From the NCBI RefSeq assembly GCF_905171765.1, contig NC_053392.1:506088556-506152555 (forward strand): a stretch of 64,000 bases of DNA. The letters are read 5' to 3'. Positions 21,059 to 32,104 of this stretch are shown here, piece by piece. The notes under the pieces were generated by a model that saw nothing but the letters and a program-made list of their open reading frames with translations, searched no databases and was not told where the DNA came from. The position numbers were made by a program, and so were the translations under genes. The stretch is from Bufo bufo (Eukaryota; Chordata; Amphibia; Anura; Bufonidae). The stretch's first letter is position 1; each line of letters begins with the position of its first letter.

Positions 21059-22886
21059 TTAAGCTATAAATACAGCTATAATTTTCTGGGTTTTAAAAAA
21101 CACCATTTTTAGCCAAAATACTCAATTTTACAGCCCTTGCTGCAAATGTACGTGTGAAATTCAAGCATTATATACTGCTGTCATATTCTGTTATTAAAAA
21201 AAAACCTTTTCGGGAAAAATACTTAATATTGCAGCCTTTGCTGCATCTGTGAGTGTTAAAAACAAGCTTGAAATAATTCAATAATTTTCTGGGTTTTAAA
21301 AAACACCCATTTTTGGCAATATCCTCCATCTTGGGCCTCTGACGCATTAGTCAGTGTGCAATTTAAGCTAGAAATAAAGCAATAATTTTCTGAGTTTTAA
21401 ATAACACCCTTTTTGGGCAAAATACTCAATTTTACAGCCCTTGCTGCATCTTTACGTGTTAAATTCAAGTGTTATATACTGCTGTCATATTCTGTTATTC
21501 AAAAAAACACCCTCTTTGGGCAAAATACTTAATATTGCAGCCTTTGCTGCATCTGTGATTGTTAAAAACAAGCTTGACATAATTCAATTATTTTCTGGGT
21601 TTTAAAAAACACCCATTTTTGGAAATACCCTCCATCTTGGGCCTCTGACGCATTAGTCAGTGTGCAATTTAAGCTAGAAATACAGCAATAATTTTCTGGG
21701 TTTTAAATAACACCCTTTTTGGGCAAAATACTAAATTTTACAGCCCTTGCTGCATCTTTACGTGTTAAATTCAAGCGTTATATACTGCTGTAATATTCTG
21801 TTATTAAAATAACACCCTTTTTGGGCAAAATACTTTATATTGCAGCCTTTGCTACATCTGTGAGTGTTACAAACAAGCTTGAAATAATTAAATAATATTC
21901 TGGGTTTTAAAAAACACCCATTTTTGGCAATACCCTCCATCTTGGGCCTCTGACGCATTAGTCAGTGTGCAATATAAGCTAGAAATACAGCAATAATTTT
22001 CTGGGTTTTAAATAACACCCTTTTTGGGCAAAATACTCAATTTTACAGCCCTTGCTGCATCTTTACGTGTTAAATTCAAGTGTTATATACTGCTGTCATA
22101 TTCTGTTATTCAAAAAAACACCCTTTTTGGGCAAAATACTTAATATTGCAGCCTTTGCTGCCTCTGTGAGTGTTACAAACAAGCTTGAAATAATTCAATC
22201 ATTTTCTGGGTTTTAAAAAATACCCATTTTTGGCAATACCCTCCATCTTGGGCCTCTGCCTCATTAGTCAGTGTGCAATTTAAGCTATAAATACAGCTAT
22301 AATTTTTGGAGTTTTAAAAAACACCCTTTTTGGGCAAAATACTCAATTTTACAGCCCTTGCTGCAAATGTACATTTGAAATTCAAGCGTTATATACTGCT
22401 GTCATATTCTTTTATTTAAAAAAACACCCATTTTGGGGCAAAGTACCTAATATTGCAGCCTTTGCTGTATCTGTGATTGTTAAAAACAAGCTTGAAATAC
22501 TTTTATAATTTTCTGGGTATTAAAAAAACACCAGATTTTGGCAATACCCTCCATCTTGGGCCTCTGCCGCATTAGTCAGTGTGCAACTTAAGCTAGAAAT
22601 ACAGCTATAATTTTCTGGGTTTAAAAAAAACACTCTTTTGGGCAAAATACTAAATCTTATACTGCTGTCATATTCTGTTATTAAAAAAAACACCCATTTT
22701 GGTGCAAAGTACTTAATATTGCAGCCTTTGCTGCATCTGTGAGTGTTACAAACAAGCTTGAAATACTTCTATAATTTTCTGGGTTTTAAAAAACACCCAT
22801 TTTTGGCAATACCCTCCATCTTGGGCCTCTGCCGCATTAGTCAGTATGCAATTTAAGCTAGAAATACAGCAATAATTATCTGGGTT
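21059..22886 (+). repeat. hAT-2 5' satellite array, second part
   Basis: Continuation of the array at 13240-14111 after the L1. TCTTGGGCCTCTG recurs near 21330, 21637, 21950, 22247, 22557 and 22826, giving a period of about 270-313 bp. The unit carries regularly spaced TTTTACAGCCCTTGCTGC and TTGCAGCCTTTGCTGC boxes. Confidence 0.9.
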
Positions 22887-25800
22887 TTAACCCCTTAAGG
22901 ACTCAGCCCTATTTCACCTTAAGGACCAGGCCATTTTTTTGCAAATCAGACCAGTGTCACTTTAAGTGCTGATAACTTTAAAACTCTTTGACTTATCCAG
23001 GCCATTCTGAGACTGTTATTTCGTCACATATTGTACTTCATGACACTAGTAAAATGAAGTAAAAAAAAAACATTTTTATTTATAAAAAAAATACCAAATT
23101 TACCAAAAATTGGTAAAAAATGGCAAATTTCCAAGTTTCAATTTTTCTACTTCTATAATACATAATAATACCTTCAAAAATAGTTATTACTTTACATTCC
23201 CCATATGTCTACTTCATGTTTGGATCATTTTGGGAATTATATTTTATTTTTTGGGGATGTTACAAGGAGCAAATCTTGAAATTTTTCAGAAATTTTCAAA
23301 AACCCAATTTTTAGGGACCAGTTCAGGTCTGAAGTCACTTTGCGAGGCTTACATAATAGAAACCACCCAAAAATGACCCCATTCTATAAACTACACCCCT
23401 CAAGGTATTCAAAACTGATTTTACAAACTTTGCTAACCCTTTAGGTGTTCCACAAGAATTAATGGAAAATAGAGATACAATTTCAAAATTTCACTTTTTT
23501 GGCAGATTTTCCATTTTAATAATTTTTTTCCGGTTACAAAGCAAGGGTTAACAGCCAAACCAAACTCAATATTTATGGCCCTGATTCTGTAGTTTACAGA
23601 AATACCCCATATGTGGTCGTAAACCGCTGTACAGGCACACGGCAGGGCGCAGAAGGAAAGGAATGCCATACGGTTTTTGGAAGGCAGGTTTTGCTGGACT
23701 GTTTTTTTTGACACCATGTCCCATTTGAAGCCCCCCTGATGCAACCCTAGAGTAGAAACTCCATAAAAGTGACCCTGATCTAAGAAACTACTCCCCTCAA
23801 GGTATTCAAAACTGATTTTTACAAACGTTGTTAACCCTTTAGGTGTTCCACAAGAGTTATTGGCAAATGGAGATTAAATTTCAGAATTTCAATTTTTGGG
23901 TAAATTTTCCATTTTAATCCATTTTTCCCAGTAACAAAGCAAGGGTTAACAGCCAAACCAAACTCAATATTTATGACCCTGATTCTGTAGTTTACATAAA
24001 CACCCAATATGTGGTCGTAAACAGCTGTACGGGCACACGACAGGGCGCAGAAGGATAGGAATGCCATACGGTTTTTGGAAGGCAGATTATGCTGGACTGG
24101 TTTTTTTGACACCATGTCCCATTTAAAGCCCCCCTGATGCACCCCTAGAGTAGAAACTCCAAAAAAGTGGCCCCATTTTAGAAACTATGGGATAGGGTGG
24201 CAGTATTGTTGGTACTAATTTAGGGTACATATGATTTTTGGTTGCTCTATATTATACTTTTTGTGAGGCAAGGTAACAAGAAATAGCTGTTTTGGCACAG
24301 TTTATATTTTTTGTTGTTTACAACATTCATCTGACAGGTTAGATCATGTAATATTTTTGTAGACCAGGTTGTCACGGATGCGGCGATACCTAATATGTAT
24401 ACTTTTTTTTTATTTATGTAAGTTTTACACAATGATTTCATTTTTGAAGCAACAAAAAATCATGTTTTAGCTTGAAATAATTAAATAATATTCTGGGTTT
24501 TAAAAAACACCCATTTTTGGCAATACCCTCCATCTTGGGCCTCTGACGCATTAGTCAGTGTGCAATATAAGCTAGAAATACAGCAAAAATTTTCTGGGTT
24601 TTAAATAACACCCTTTTTGGGCAAAATACTCAATTTTACAGCCCTTGCTGCATCTTTACGTGTTAAATTCAAGTGTTATATACTGCTGTCATATTCTGTT
24701 ATTCAAAAAAACACCCTTTTTGGGCAAAATACTTAATATTGCAGCCTTTGCTGCCTCTGTGAGTGTTACAAACAAGCTTGAAATAATTCAATCATTTTCT
24801 GGGTTTTAAAAAATACCCATTTTTGGCAATACCCTCCATCTTGGGCCTCTGCCGCATTAGTCAGTGTGCAATTTAAGCTATAAATACAGCTATAATTTTT
24901 GGAGTTTTAAAAAACACCCTTTTTGGGCAAAATACTCAATTTTACAGCCCTTGCTGCAAATGTACATTTGAAATTCAAGCGTTATATACTGCTGTCATAT
25001 TCATTTATTCAAAAAAACACCCATTTTGGGGCAAAGTACCTAATATTGCAGCCTTTGCTGTATCTGTGATTGTTAAAAACAAGCTTGAAATACTTTTATA
25101 ATTTTCTGGGTATTAAAAAAACACCAGATTTTGGCAATACCCTCCATCTTGGGCCTCTGCCGCATTAGTCAGTGTGCAACTTAAGCTAGAAATACAGCTA
25201 TAATTTTCTGGGTTTAAAAAAAACACTCTTTTGGGCAAAATACTAAATCTTATACTGCTGTCATATTCTGTTATTAAAAAAACACCCATTTTGGTGCAAA
25301 GTACTTAATATTGCAGCCTTTGCTGCAACTGTGAGTGTTACAAACAAGCTTGAAATACTTCTATAATTTTCTGGGTTTTAAAAAACACCCATTTTTGGCA
25401 ATACCCTCCATCTTGGGCCTCTGCCGCATTAGTCAGTATGCAATTTAAGCTAGAAATACAGCAATAATTATCTGGGTTTTAACCCCTTAAGGACTCAGCC
25501 CTATTTCACCTTAAGGACCAGGCCATTTTTTTGCAAATCAGACCAGTGTCACTTTAAGTGCTGATAACTTTAAAACTCTTTGACTTATCCAGGCCATTCT
25601 GAGACTGTTATTTCGTCACATATTGTACTTCATGACACTAGTAAAATGAAGTAAAAAAAAAACATTTTTATTTATAAAAAAAATACCAAATTTACCAAAA
25701 ATTGGTAAAAAATGGCAAATTTCCAAGTTTCAATTTTTCTACTTCTATAATACATAATAATACCTTCAAAAATAGTTATTACTTTACATTCCCCATATGT

Positions 25801-27062
25801 CTACTTCATGTTTGGATCATTTTGGGAATTATATTTTATTTTTTGGGGATGTTACAAGGAGCAAATCTTGAAATTTTTCAGAAATTTTCAAAAACCCAAT
25901 TTTTAGGGACCAGTTCAGGTCTGAAGTCACTTTGCGAGGCTTACATAATAGAAACCACCCAAAAATGACCCCATTCTATAAACTACACCCCTCAAGGTAT
26001 TCAAAACTGATTTTACAAACTTTGCTAACCCTTTAGGTGTTCCACAAGAATTAATGGAAAATAGAGATACAATTTCAAAATTTCACTTTTTTGGCAGATT
26101 TTCCATTTTAATAATTTTTTTCCGGTTACAAAGCAAGGGTTAACAGCCAAACCAAACTCAATATTTATGGCCCTGATTCTGTAGTTTACAGAAATACCCC
26201 ATATGTGGTCGTAAACCGCTGTACAGGCACACGGCAGGGCGCAGAAGGAAAGGAATGCCATACGGTTTTTGGAAGGCAGGTTTTGCTGGACTGGTTTTTT
26301 TGACACCATGTCCCATTTGAAGCCCCCCTGATGCAACCCTAGAGTAGAAACTCCATAAAAGTGACCCTGATCTAAGAAACTACTCCCCTCAAGGTATTCA
26401 AAACTGATTTTTACAAACGTTGTTAACCCTTTAGGTGTTCCACAAGAGTTATTGGCAAATGGAGATTAAATTTCAGAATTTCAATTTTTGGGTAAATTTT
26501 CCATTTTAATCCATTTTTCCCAGTAACAAAGCAAGGGTTAACAGCCAAACCAAACTCAATATTTATGACCCTGATTCTGTAGTTTACATAAACACCCAAT
26601 ATGTGGTCGTAAACAGCTGTACGGGCACACGACAGGGCGCAGAAGGATAGGAATGCCATACGGTTTTTGGAAGGCAGATTATGCTGGACTGGTTTTTTTG
26701 ACACCATGTCCCATTTAAAGCCCCCCTGATGCACCCCTAGAGTAGAAACTCCAAAAAAGTGGCCCCATTTTAGAAACTATGGGATAGGGTGGCAGTATTG
26801 TTGGTACTAATTTAGGGTACATATGATTTTTGGTTGCTCTATATTATACTTTTTGTGAGGCAAGGTAACAAGAAATAGCTGTTTTGGCACAGTTTATATT
26901 TTTTGTTGTTTACAACATTCATCTGACAGGTTAGATCATGTAATATTTTTGTAGACCAGGTTGTCACGGATGCGGCGATACCTAATATGTATACTTTTTT
27001 TTTATTTATGTAAGTTTTACACAATGATTTCATTTTTGAAGCAACAAAAAATCATGTTTTAG
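21878..27062 (+). repeat. Recent 2.59-kb tandem duplication
   Basis: Unit 1 (21878-24470) and unit 2 (24471-27062) are almost identical; I count fewer than about ten differences by eye, one of them a single-base change in an A-run. Each unit joins three satellite repeats to the left 1.58 kb of a piggyBac-like element. The junction CATGTTTTAG/CTTGAAAT is at 24470/24471. Identical minus-strand frames (23433-23744 and 26025-26336, and others) are duplicates of piggyBac-like repeat sequence and not gene copies. Confidence 0.95.
22891..24470 (+). mobile_element. piggyBac-like element, truncated copy a
   Basis: It begins CCCCTTAAGGACTCAG immediately after TTAA (22887-22890), at the same sequence as the element at 1742. 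The internal 390-bp repeats are present (starts near 23400 and 23800). Its right end, including the hairpin cluster, is cut off by the tandem-duplication junction at 24470. Confidence 0.75.
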
Positions 27063-27820
27063 TGTTTCTATAGTCTGAGAGCCATAATTTTTTTAATTTT
27101 TGGGCGATTACCTTGGGTAGGGTATGATTTTTGCGGGATGAGATGATGGTTTTATTGGCACTATTTTGGGGTGCGTGTGACTTTTTGATCGCTTGCTATT
27201 ACACTTTTTGTGATGTAAGGTGACAGAAAATGGTTTATTTAGCACAGTTTTTATTTAAATTTTTTTACGGTGTTCATCTGAGCGGTTAGGTTATGTGATA
27301 TTTTTTTTAGAGCCGGTCGATACGAACGCGGCTATACCAAATATGTATACTTTTTTTTTTATTTATGTACGTTTTACACAATAACAGCTTTTTTCAAACA
27401 AAAAAAATGATGTTTTAGTGTCTCCATATTCTGAGCCATAGTTTTTTTTTTTTTTTGGGGCGATTGTCTCAGGTAGGGGCTCAGTTTTTTGCGGGATGAG
27501 GTGACGGTTAGATTGGTACTATGTCGGTGGGCAAACGCCTTTTTGATCGCTTGCTGTTGTACTTTTTGTGATGTAATGTGCCAATTTTTTTTTTATTTAG
27601 CACAGTTTTTATTTCTTATTTTTTACGGTGTTCATCTGAGGGGTTAGGTCATGTGATATGTTTATAGAGCCAGTCGATACGGACGCGCCGATACCTAATA
27701 TGTATACTTTTTTTTCTTCTATTTTTTACTAATTTTTTTTAACTTTATTTGGGGAAAATGAAATTTTTGTTTATTTTTACTTGAAACTTTTTTTTTCACT
27801 TTATTTTTTGTCCCACTTTA
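25483..27820 (+). mobile_element. piggyBac-like element, truncated copy b
   Basis: It begins after TTAA (25479-25482) as copy a does, but runs further, with three degenerate units near 27060, 27410 and 27540 carrying GGTTAGGTCATGTGATAT-type boxes and T-rich runs. It ends without a recognisable right terminus or hairpin cluster, directly against hAT-2 coding sequence. A deletion must have removed both its right end and the first part of the hAT-2 transposase gene. Confidence 0.7.
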
Positions 27821-27985
27821 GACACCTCGAAAACCAAGAAAGGTCTCTGGCTTCTCCTGCTTCCTCTTATGCTGCAGTCTCGGCCTCTCCATCCACCTCT
27901 GGAGTGACAGTGCCACCTGCCACCCCACAAACATAGGATCTGCCAGCAACACCACCACCTGGGTCACCAAGGATCTCCACAAGGT
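27821..27985 (+). pseudogene. hAT-2 transposase, fragment 1
   Basis: This short piece matches the linker after the BED finger in hAT-1 (about 7288-7435), for example CTTCTCCTGCTTCCTC and CCACCACCTGGGTCACCAAG. The reading frame is broken and the finger itself is lost upstream. The CR1 insertion at 27986 separates it from fragment 2. Confidence 0.75.
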
Positions 27986-28178
27986 AACATAGTAACATAG
28001 TAGTACATAAGGCCGAAAAAAGACATTTGTCCATCCAGTTCGGCCTGTTATCCTGCAAGTTGATCCAGAGGAAGGCAAAAAACCCTGTGAGGTAGAAGCC
28101 AATTTTCTCCACTTTAGGGGAATAAAAAATTTCTTCCCGACTCCAATCAGAATAACTCCCTGGATCAACGACCCCTCT

Positions 28179-31070
28179 CTAGTAGCTATAGCCTGTAATA
28201 TTATTACGCTCTAGAAACACATCCAGGCCCCTCTTGAATTCCTTTATTGTACTCACCATCACCACCTCCTCAGGCAGAGAGTTCCATAGTCTCACTGCTC
28301 TTACCGTAAAGAATCCTCTTCTATGTTTGTGTACAAACCTTCTTTCCTCCAGACGCAGAGGATGTCCCCTCGTCACAGTCACAGTCCTGGGGATAAATAG
28401 CTGATGGGATAGATCTCTGTACTGACCCCTGATATATTTATACATATTAATTAGATCTCCCCTCAGTCGTCTTTTTTCTAAAGTGAATAACCCTAATTTT
28501 GATAATCTTTCAGGGTACTGTAGTTGCCCCATTCCAGTTATTACTTTAGTTGCCCTCCTCTGAACCCTCTCTAGCTCTGCTATGTCTGCCTTGTTTACAG
28601 GAGCCCAGAACTGTACACAGTACTCCATGTGTGGTCTGACTAGCGATTTGTAAAGTGGTAGGACTATGTTCATATCACGGGAATCTATGCCCCTTTTGAT
28701 GCAACCCATTATCTTGTTGGCCTTGGCAGCAGCTGCCTGACACTGGTTTTTGCTGTTTAGTTTGCTGTTTATTAAAATTCCTAGATCCTTTTCCATGTCA
28801 GTGCTACCGAGTGTTTTACCATTTAGTATGTACGGGTGACTTGCATTTTTCCTTCCCATGTGCATAACTTTACATTTATCAGTGTTAAACCTCATCTGCC
28901 ACTTATCTGCCCAAGCCTCCAATCTATCCAGATCCCTCTGTAGTAGTATACTGTCCTCTTCAGTGTAAATTACTTTACACAGTTTAGTGTCATCTGCGAA
29001 AATTGATACTTTACTATGCAAGCCTTCTACAAGATCATTAATAAATATATTGAAGAGAATAGGGCCCAATACTGACCCCTGAGGTACCCCACTAGTGACA
29101 GTGACCCAATCTGAATGTGTACCGTTAATAACCACCCTCTGTTTTCTATCACTCAGCCAGTTACTTACCCACATACAGATGTTTTCTCCCAGTCCGAGCA
29201 TTCTCATTTTATATACTAACCTTTTATGCGGTACAGTGTCAAATGCTTTGGAGAAGTCCAGATATACGACATCCATTGATTCGCCGCTGTCAAGTCTAGA
29301 ACTTACCTCCTCATAGAAACTGATTAAATTAGTTTGACATGACCGATCCCTCACGAAGCCATGCTGATATGGCGTTATTTGCTTATTTCCGTTGAGATGC
29401 TCTAATATAGCATCTCTCAGAAAACCTTCAAACAGTTTACCCACAACAGATGTTAAACTTACCGGCCTAAAGTTTCCAGGCTCTGTTTTTGGCCCCTTTT
29501 TGAATATTGGCACCACATATGCTACGCGCCAATCCTGTGGGACATTCCCTGTCAGTATAGAGTCTGCAAATATCAGAAATAAGGGTCTGGCTATGACATT
29601 ACTTAATTCCTTTAGGATACGGGGGTGTATGCCATCCGGTCCTGGCGATTTGTCTATTTTAATCTTTTTAAGCCGCTGATGTACTTCTTCCTGGGTCAGA
29701 TAGGACACTTTTAATGGGGAATTTATTTTTGCATTCTGCATGTCATCTGACAATTTATTTTCCTCAGTGAATACATTGGAGAAAAAAATATTTAACAGCT
29801 TTGCTTTCTCCTCGTCGCTCTCTGCGACTCCCCCCTCATTACTCTTTAAAGGGCCAACACCTTCAGCTTTATACTTTTTAACATTTATATCATTGAAGAA
29901 CATTTTAGGGTTGGTTTTACTCTCTTTGGCAATTAATCTCTCGGTCTCTAGTTTGGCCGCTTTTATTTGTTTTTTACATGTTCTATTTTTTTCCTTATAG
30001 TTTTTCAGTGCTTCCGTGCAACCCTCCTGTTTTAGTGTTTTATATGCTTTCTTTTTGTCATTTATTGCTTTCTTTACAGTTCTATTTATCCACATTGGTT
30101 TCTTTTTGTTCCTTAACCTTTTATTACCATACGGTATGTACCTCTGACAATCAGTTTTTAGGATGTTTTTAAAGATATCCCATTTTGTGTCTGCATTTGT
30201 GAGGACTTTGTCCCAGTTAGTTTGGCCTATGGCCTCTCTTAGTTGGCTAAATTTAGCTTTTTTGAAGTTTGGTATTTTTGTTCCTCCCTGTAGAAACGCT
30301 CTTTTGAATGATAATTGGAAGGTTATTACTTTATGGTCACTATTTCCCAGGTGTCCCCCGACCTGCACGTCTGTTGTTCTGTCAGGTCTATTGGTTAATA
30401 CTAAGTCCAGTATGGCCGTCCCTCTAGTCGGGTCCTGAACCAGTTGGGAGAGGTAATTGTCTTTGGTTATAGCCACGAACCTGTTTCCCTTATGAGATAT
30501 ACAAGTTTCAGTTTCCCAGTCTATATCTGGGTAGTTGAAGTCCCCCATAATAACCACCTCATTATGATTTGCCGCCTCGTCTATCTCGTTTAGTAGTAGA
30601 TTTTCTGTGGACTCTGGTATATTAGGTGGTTTATAGTAAACTCCTATTAGTAATTTATTGTTGTTTTTAGCTCCATGTATCTCTACCCATAGTGACTCCA
30701 CATGTTCATGTCCCTCACTTATATCTTCTCGGACTGTGGGCTTTAGACAGGACTTTATATAAAGGCAGACCCCTCCCCCTCTCCGGTTTTGACGATCCTT
30801 TCTAAACAGACTGTAACCTTGTACATTAACTGCCCAGTCATAGCTATCATCCAGCCATGTCTCACTTATTCCCACTATGTCATAGTCCTCCTCACACATC
30901 ACTAATTCCAGTTCACCAGTTTTATTAGTCAGGCTTCTGGCATTAGTATACATACATTTGAGAGGTTTATGTATATTTTTTACCCTACACCTTTCCTTCT
31001 GAATTGTTCTAGTCCCTCCTTCCATTCCTCCCCCATTCTTATTACCTTTGCCCCCGGTCTCTATCTGCAC
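28179..31070 (-). CDS. CR1 ORF2: endonuclease / reverse transcriptase
   Basis: An intact 963-codon polyprotein that nicks target DNA and copies the element RNA there. The apurinic-type endonuclease occupies residues about 36-255 with TNARS (42-46), the catalytic Glu in GISETW (70), GDFN (176-179) and SDH (244-246). The reverse transcriptase spans about 440-760 with SPGPDGIHPRIL (475-486), FRPVSLTSVVGK (534-545), DFSKAFDTVPH (605-615), SGVPQGSVLGPILFN (660-674) and the active site FADD (691-694). The C-terminal region has MEYCVQFWAPV and RRATKVITGM, the part also found at 1-484. Length fits CR1 ORF2 proteins. The ATG at 31070 is chosen as the first in frame after ORF1, which ends 42 nt upstream. 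No missing catalytic residue was seen. Confidence 0.93.
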   Translation of the reverse strand: MQIETGGKGNKNGGGMEGGTRTIQKERCRVKNIHKPLKCMYTNARSLTNKTGELELVMCEEDYDIVGISETWLDDSYDWAVNVQGYSLFRKDRQNRRGGGVCLYIKSCLKPTVREDISEGHEHVESLWVEIHGAKNNNKLLIGVYYKPPNIPESTENLLLNEIDEAANHNEVVIMGDFNYPDIDWETETCISHKGNRFVAITKDNYLSQLVQDPTRGTAILDLVLTNRPDRTTDVQVGGHLGNSDHKVITFQLSFKRAFLQGGTKIPNFKKAKFSQLREAIGQTNWDKVLTNADTKWDIFKNILKTDCQRYIPYGNKRLRNKKKPMWINRTVKKAINDKKKAYKTLKQEGCTEALKNYKEKNRTCKKQIKAAKLETERLIAKESKTNPKMFFNDINVKKYKAEGVGPLKSNEGGVAESDEEKAKLLNIFFSNVFTEENKLSDDMQNAKINSPLKVSYLTQEEVHQRLKKIKIDKSPGPDGIHPRILKELSNVIARPLFLIFADSILTGNVPQDWRVAYVVPIFKKGPKTEPGNFRPVSLTSVVGKLFEGFLRDAILEHLNGNKQITPYQHGFVRDRSCQTNLISFYEEVSSRLDSGESMDVVYLDFSKAFDTVPHKRLVYKMRMLGLGENICMWVSNWLSDRKQRVVINGTHSDWVTVTSGVPQGSVLGPILFNIFINDLVEGLHSKVSIFADDTKLCKVIYTEEDSILLQRDLDRLEAWADKWQMRFNTDKCKVMHMGRKNASHPYILNGKTLGSTDMEKDLGILINSKLNSKNQCQAAAAKANKIMGCIKRGIDSRDMNIVLPLYKSLVRPHMEYCVQFWAPVNKADIAELERVQRRATKVITGMGQLQYPERLSKLGLFTLEKRRLRGDLINMYKYIRGQYRDLSHQLFIPRTVTVTRGHPLRLEERRFVHKHRRGFFTVRAVRLWNSLPEEVVMVSTIKEFKRGLDVFLERNNITGYSY

Positions 31071-31112
31071 TATCTTCCCCTCCTATAACGTAATTACCCT
31101 CCCCCCCAGTCC

Positions 31113-32096
31113 CTAGTTTAAACACTCCTCCAACCTTCTAGCCATCTTTCTCCCCAGCACAGCTGCCCCTTCCCCATTGAGGTGCAGCCCGTCCCTACGA
31201 TAGAGCCTGTTGCCGATAGAAAAATCGGCCCAGTTCTCCAGGAACCCAAACCCCTCCATCCTACACCAGTTCTTGAGCCACTTGTTAATCTCCCTAATCT
31301 CCCATTGCCTTTCTTGTGTGGCTCGTGGTACAGGCAGTATTTCGGAAAATACTACCTTAGAGGTCCTTGCCCTCAGCTTTTGACCTAAATCCCTGAAATC
31401 ATTTTTAAGGACTCTCCACCTACCTCTAACTTTGTCAGTGGTTCCGATATGGACCATGACTGCTGGATCGTCTCCAGCCCCTCCCAGTAATCTGTCAACC
31501 CGATCCGCGATGTGTCGAACTCTAGCGCCAGGAAGACAGCACACTGTTCGGCGATCACGGTCTTTGTGACAGATTTCCCTATCTGTTCCCCTAATAATGG
31601 AGTCTCCCACTACCAGCACCTGTCTGGCCTGCCCTGCTCTCCTGGTTCCCTGCTTACTGGAGCTGACATTCCCCTGACTGGCAGAGGAAGTGTCTGGCTG
31701 CAGCAGTGCCGTCCCCGGACTGACATCCCCCTCATCTGCCAAACGTGCAAACTTGTTGGGGTGTGTCAGATCAGGGCTAGCCTCCCTGGCACTCTTCCCT
31801 CTACCCCGCTTTCTAACTTTTACCCAGCTAGCTACCTCACTTTCCTCAGCCTCCTCTCTGTCACCCTCCCCCTCATCTACCCCAAAGAGTGCTTGCTCGG
31901 TGAGAAGCAAACTCTTTTGCAAATTATCAATGCCTCTCAGTGTTGCAACTTGCCCATTTAGAGACTCGATCTGCGATTCCAAACGGGTAATTTGCTCACA
32001 TCTAGAACAAAGATATACACCTTCGAACGGCTGTTCCAGGACTGCATACATCATGCAAGATGTGCACTGGACTGCGTTGTAAATTGTGCAACACAT
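31113..32096 (-). CDS. CR1 ORF1: zinc-finger / coiled-coil / esterase-like protein
   Basis: An intact 327-codon ORF1 protein, expected to bind element RNA. In order: a cysteine-rich start (C11-x2-C14 ... C30-x2-C33), a leucine-rich stretch suggesting a coiled coil (about 36-65), an acidic region, a basic KVRKRGRGK patch (93-101), and an SGNH-hydrolase-like esterase domain from about 157 with VVGDSIIRG (Ser166) and DGLHLN (302-307, with the Asp-x-x-His pair). Such an esterase domain is known from CR1-group ORF1. One core position differs: HIGTTD stands where GTND is normal, so the oxyanion-hole Asn is replaced by Thr. That could reduce activity. ORF2 follows after 42 nt. Confidence 0.9.
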   Translation of the reverse strand: MCCTIYNAVQCTSCMMYAVLEQPFEGVYLCSRCEQITRLESQIESLNGQVATLRGIDNLQKSLLLTEQALFGVDEGEGDREEAEESEVASWVKVRKRGRGKSAREASPDLTHPNKFARLADEGDVSPGTALLQPDTSSASQGNVSSSKQGTRRAGQARQVLVVGDSIIRGTDREICHKDRDRRTVCCLPGARVRHIADRVDRLLGGAGDDPAVMVHIGTTDKVRGRWRVLKNDFRDLGQKLRARTSKVVFSEILPVPRATQERQWEIREINKWLKNWCRMEGFGFLENWADFSIGNRLYRRDGLHLNGEGAAVLGRKMARRLEECLN

Positions 32097-32104
32097 ACTA
32101 AATT

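Larger units (their letters stand above)
27986..32104 (-). mobile_element. CR1 LINE with both ORFs open
   Basis: It is flanked by ACAAGGT at 27979-27985 and 32105-32111, and the hAT-2 coding sequence is continuous across it. The 3' end on the minus strand finishes in a short tandem TACTATGT repeat (27986-28000), the hallmark of CR1-group elements. ORF1 (31113-32096) and ORF2 (28179-31070) are both uninterrupted. The 5' untranslated region is almost absent: only 8 bp separate the ORF1 ATG from the target-site duplication, so the copy is slightly 5'-truncated and has probably lost its promoter. It is the youngest-looking coding element in the window. Confidence 0.93.

Noticed and set aside
20561..21112. 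Stand-alone coiled-coil gene
   Set aside because: It is the inverted N-terminal half of L1 ORF1 and ends in satellite DNA.
23433..26734. Four paralogous 103-codon frames beginning MHQGGFKWDMVSK
   Set aside because: Two come from internal repeats of the piggyBac-like element and the other two from the 2.59-kb duplication. No start context, no known domain, and decayed relatives (2372-2644) do not keep the frame.
28179..31070. Host gene for a large protein
   Set aside because: All motifs are CR1 endonuclease and reverse transcriptase; it is a retrotransposon gene, bracketed by a target-site duplication.
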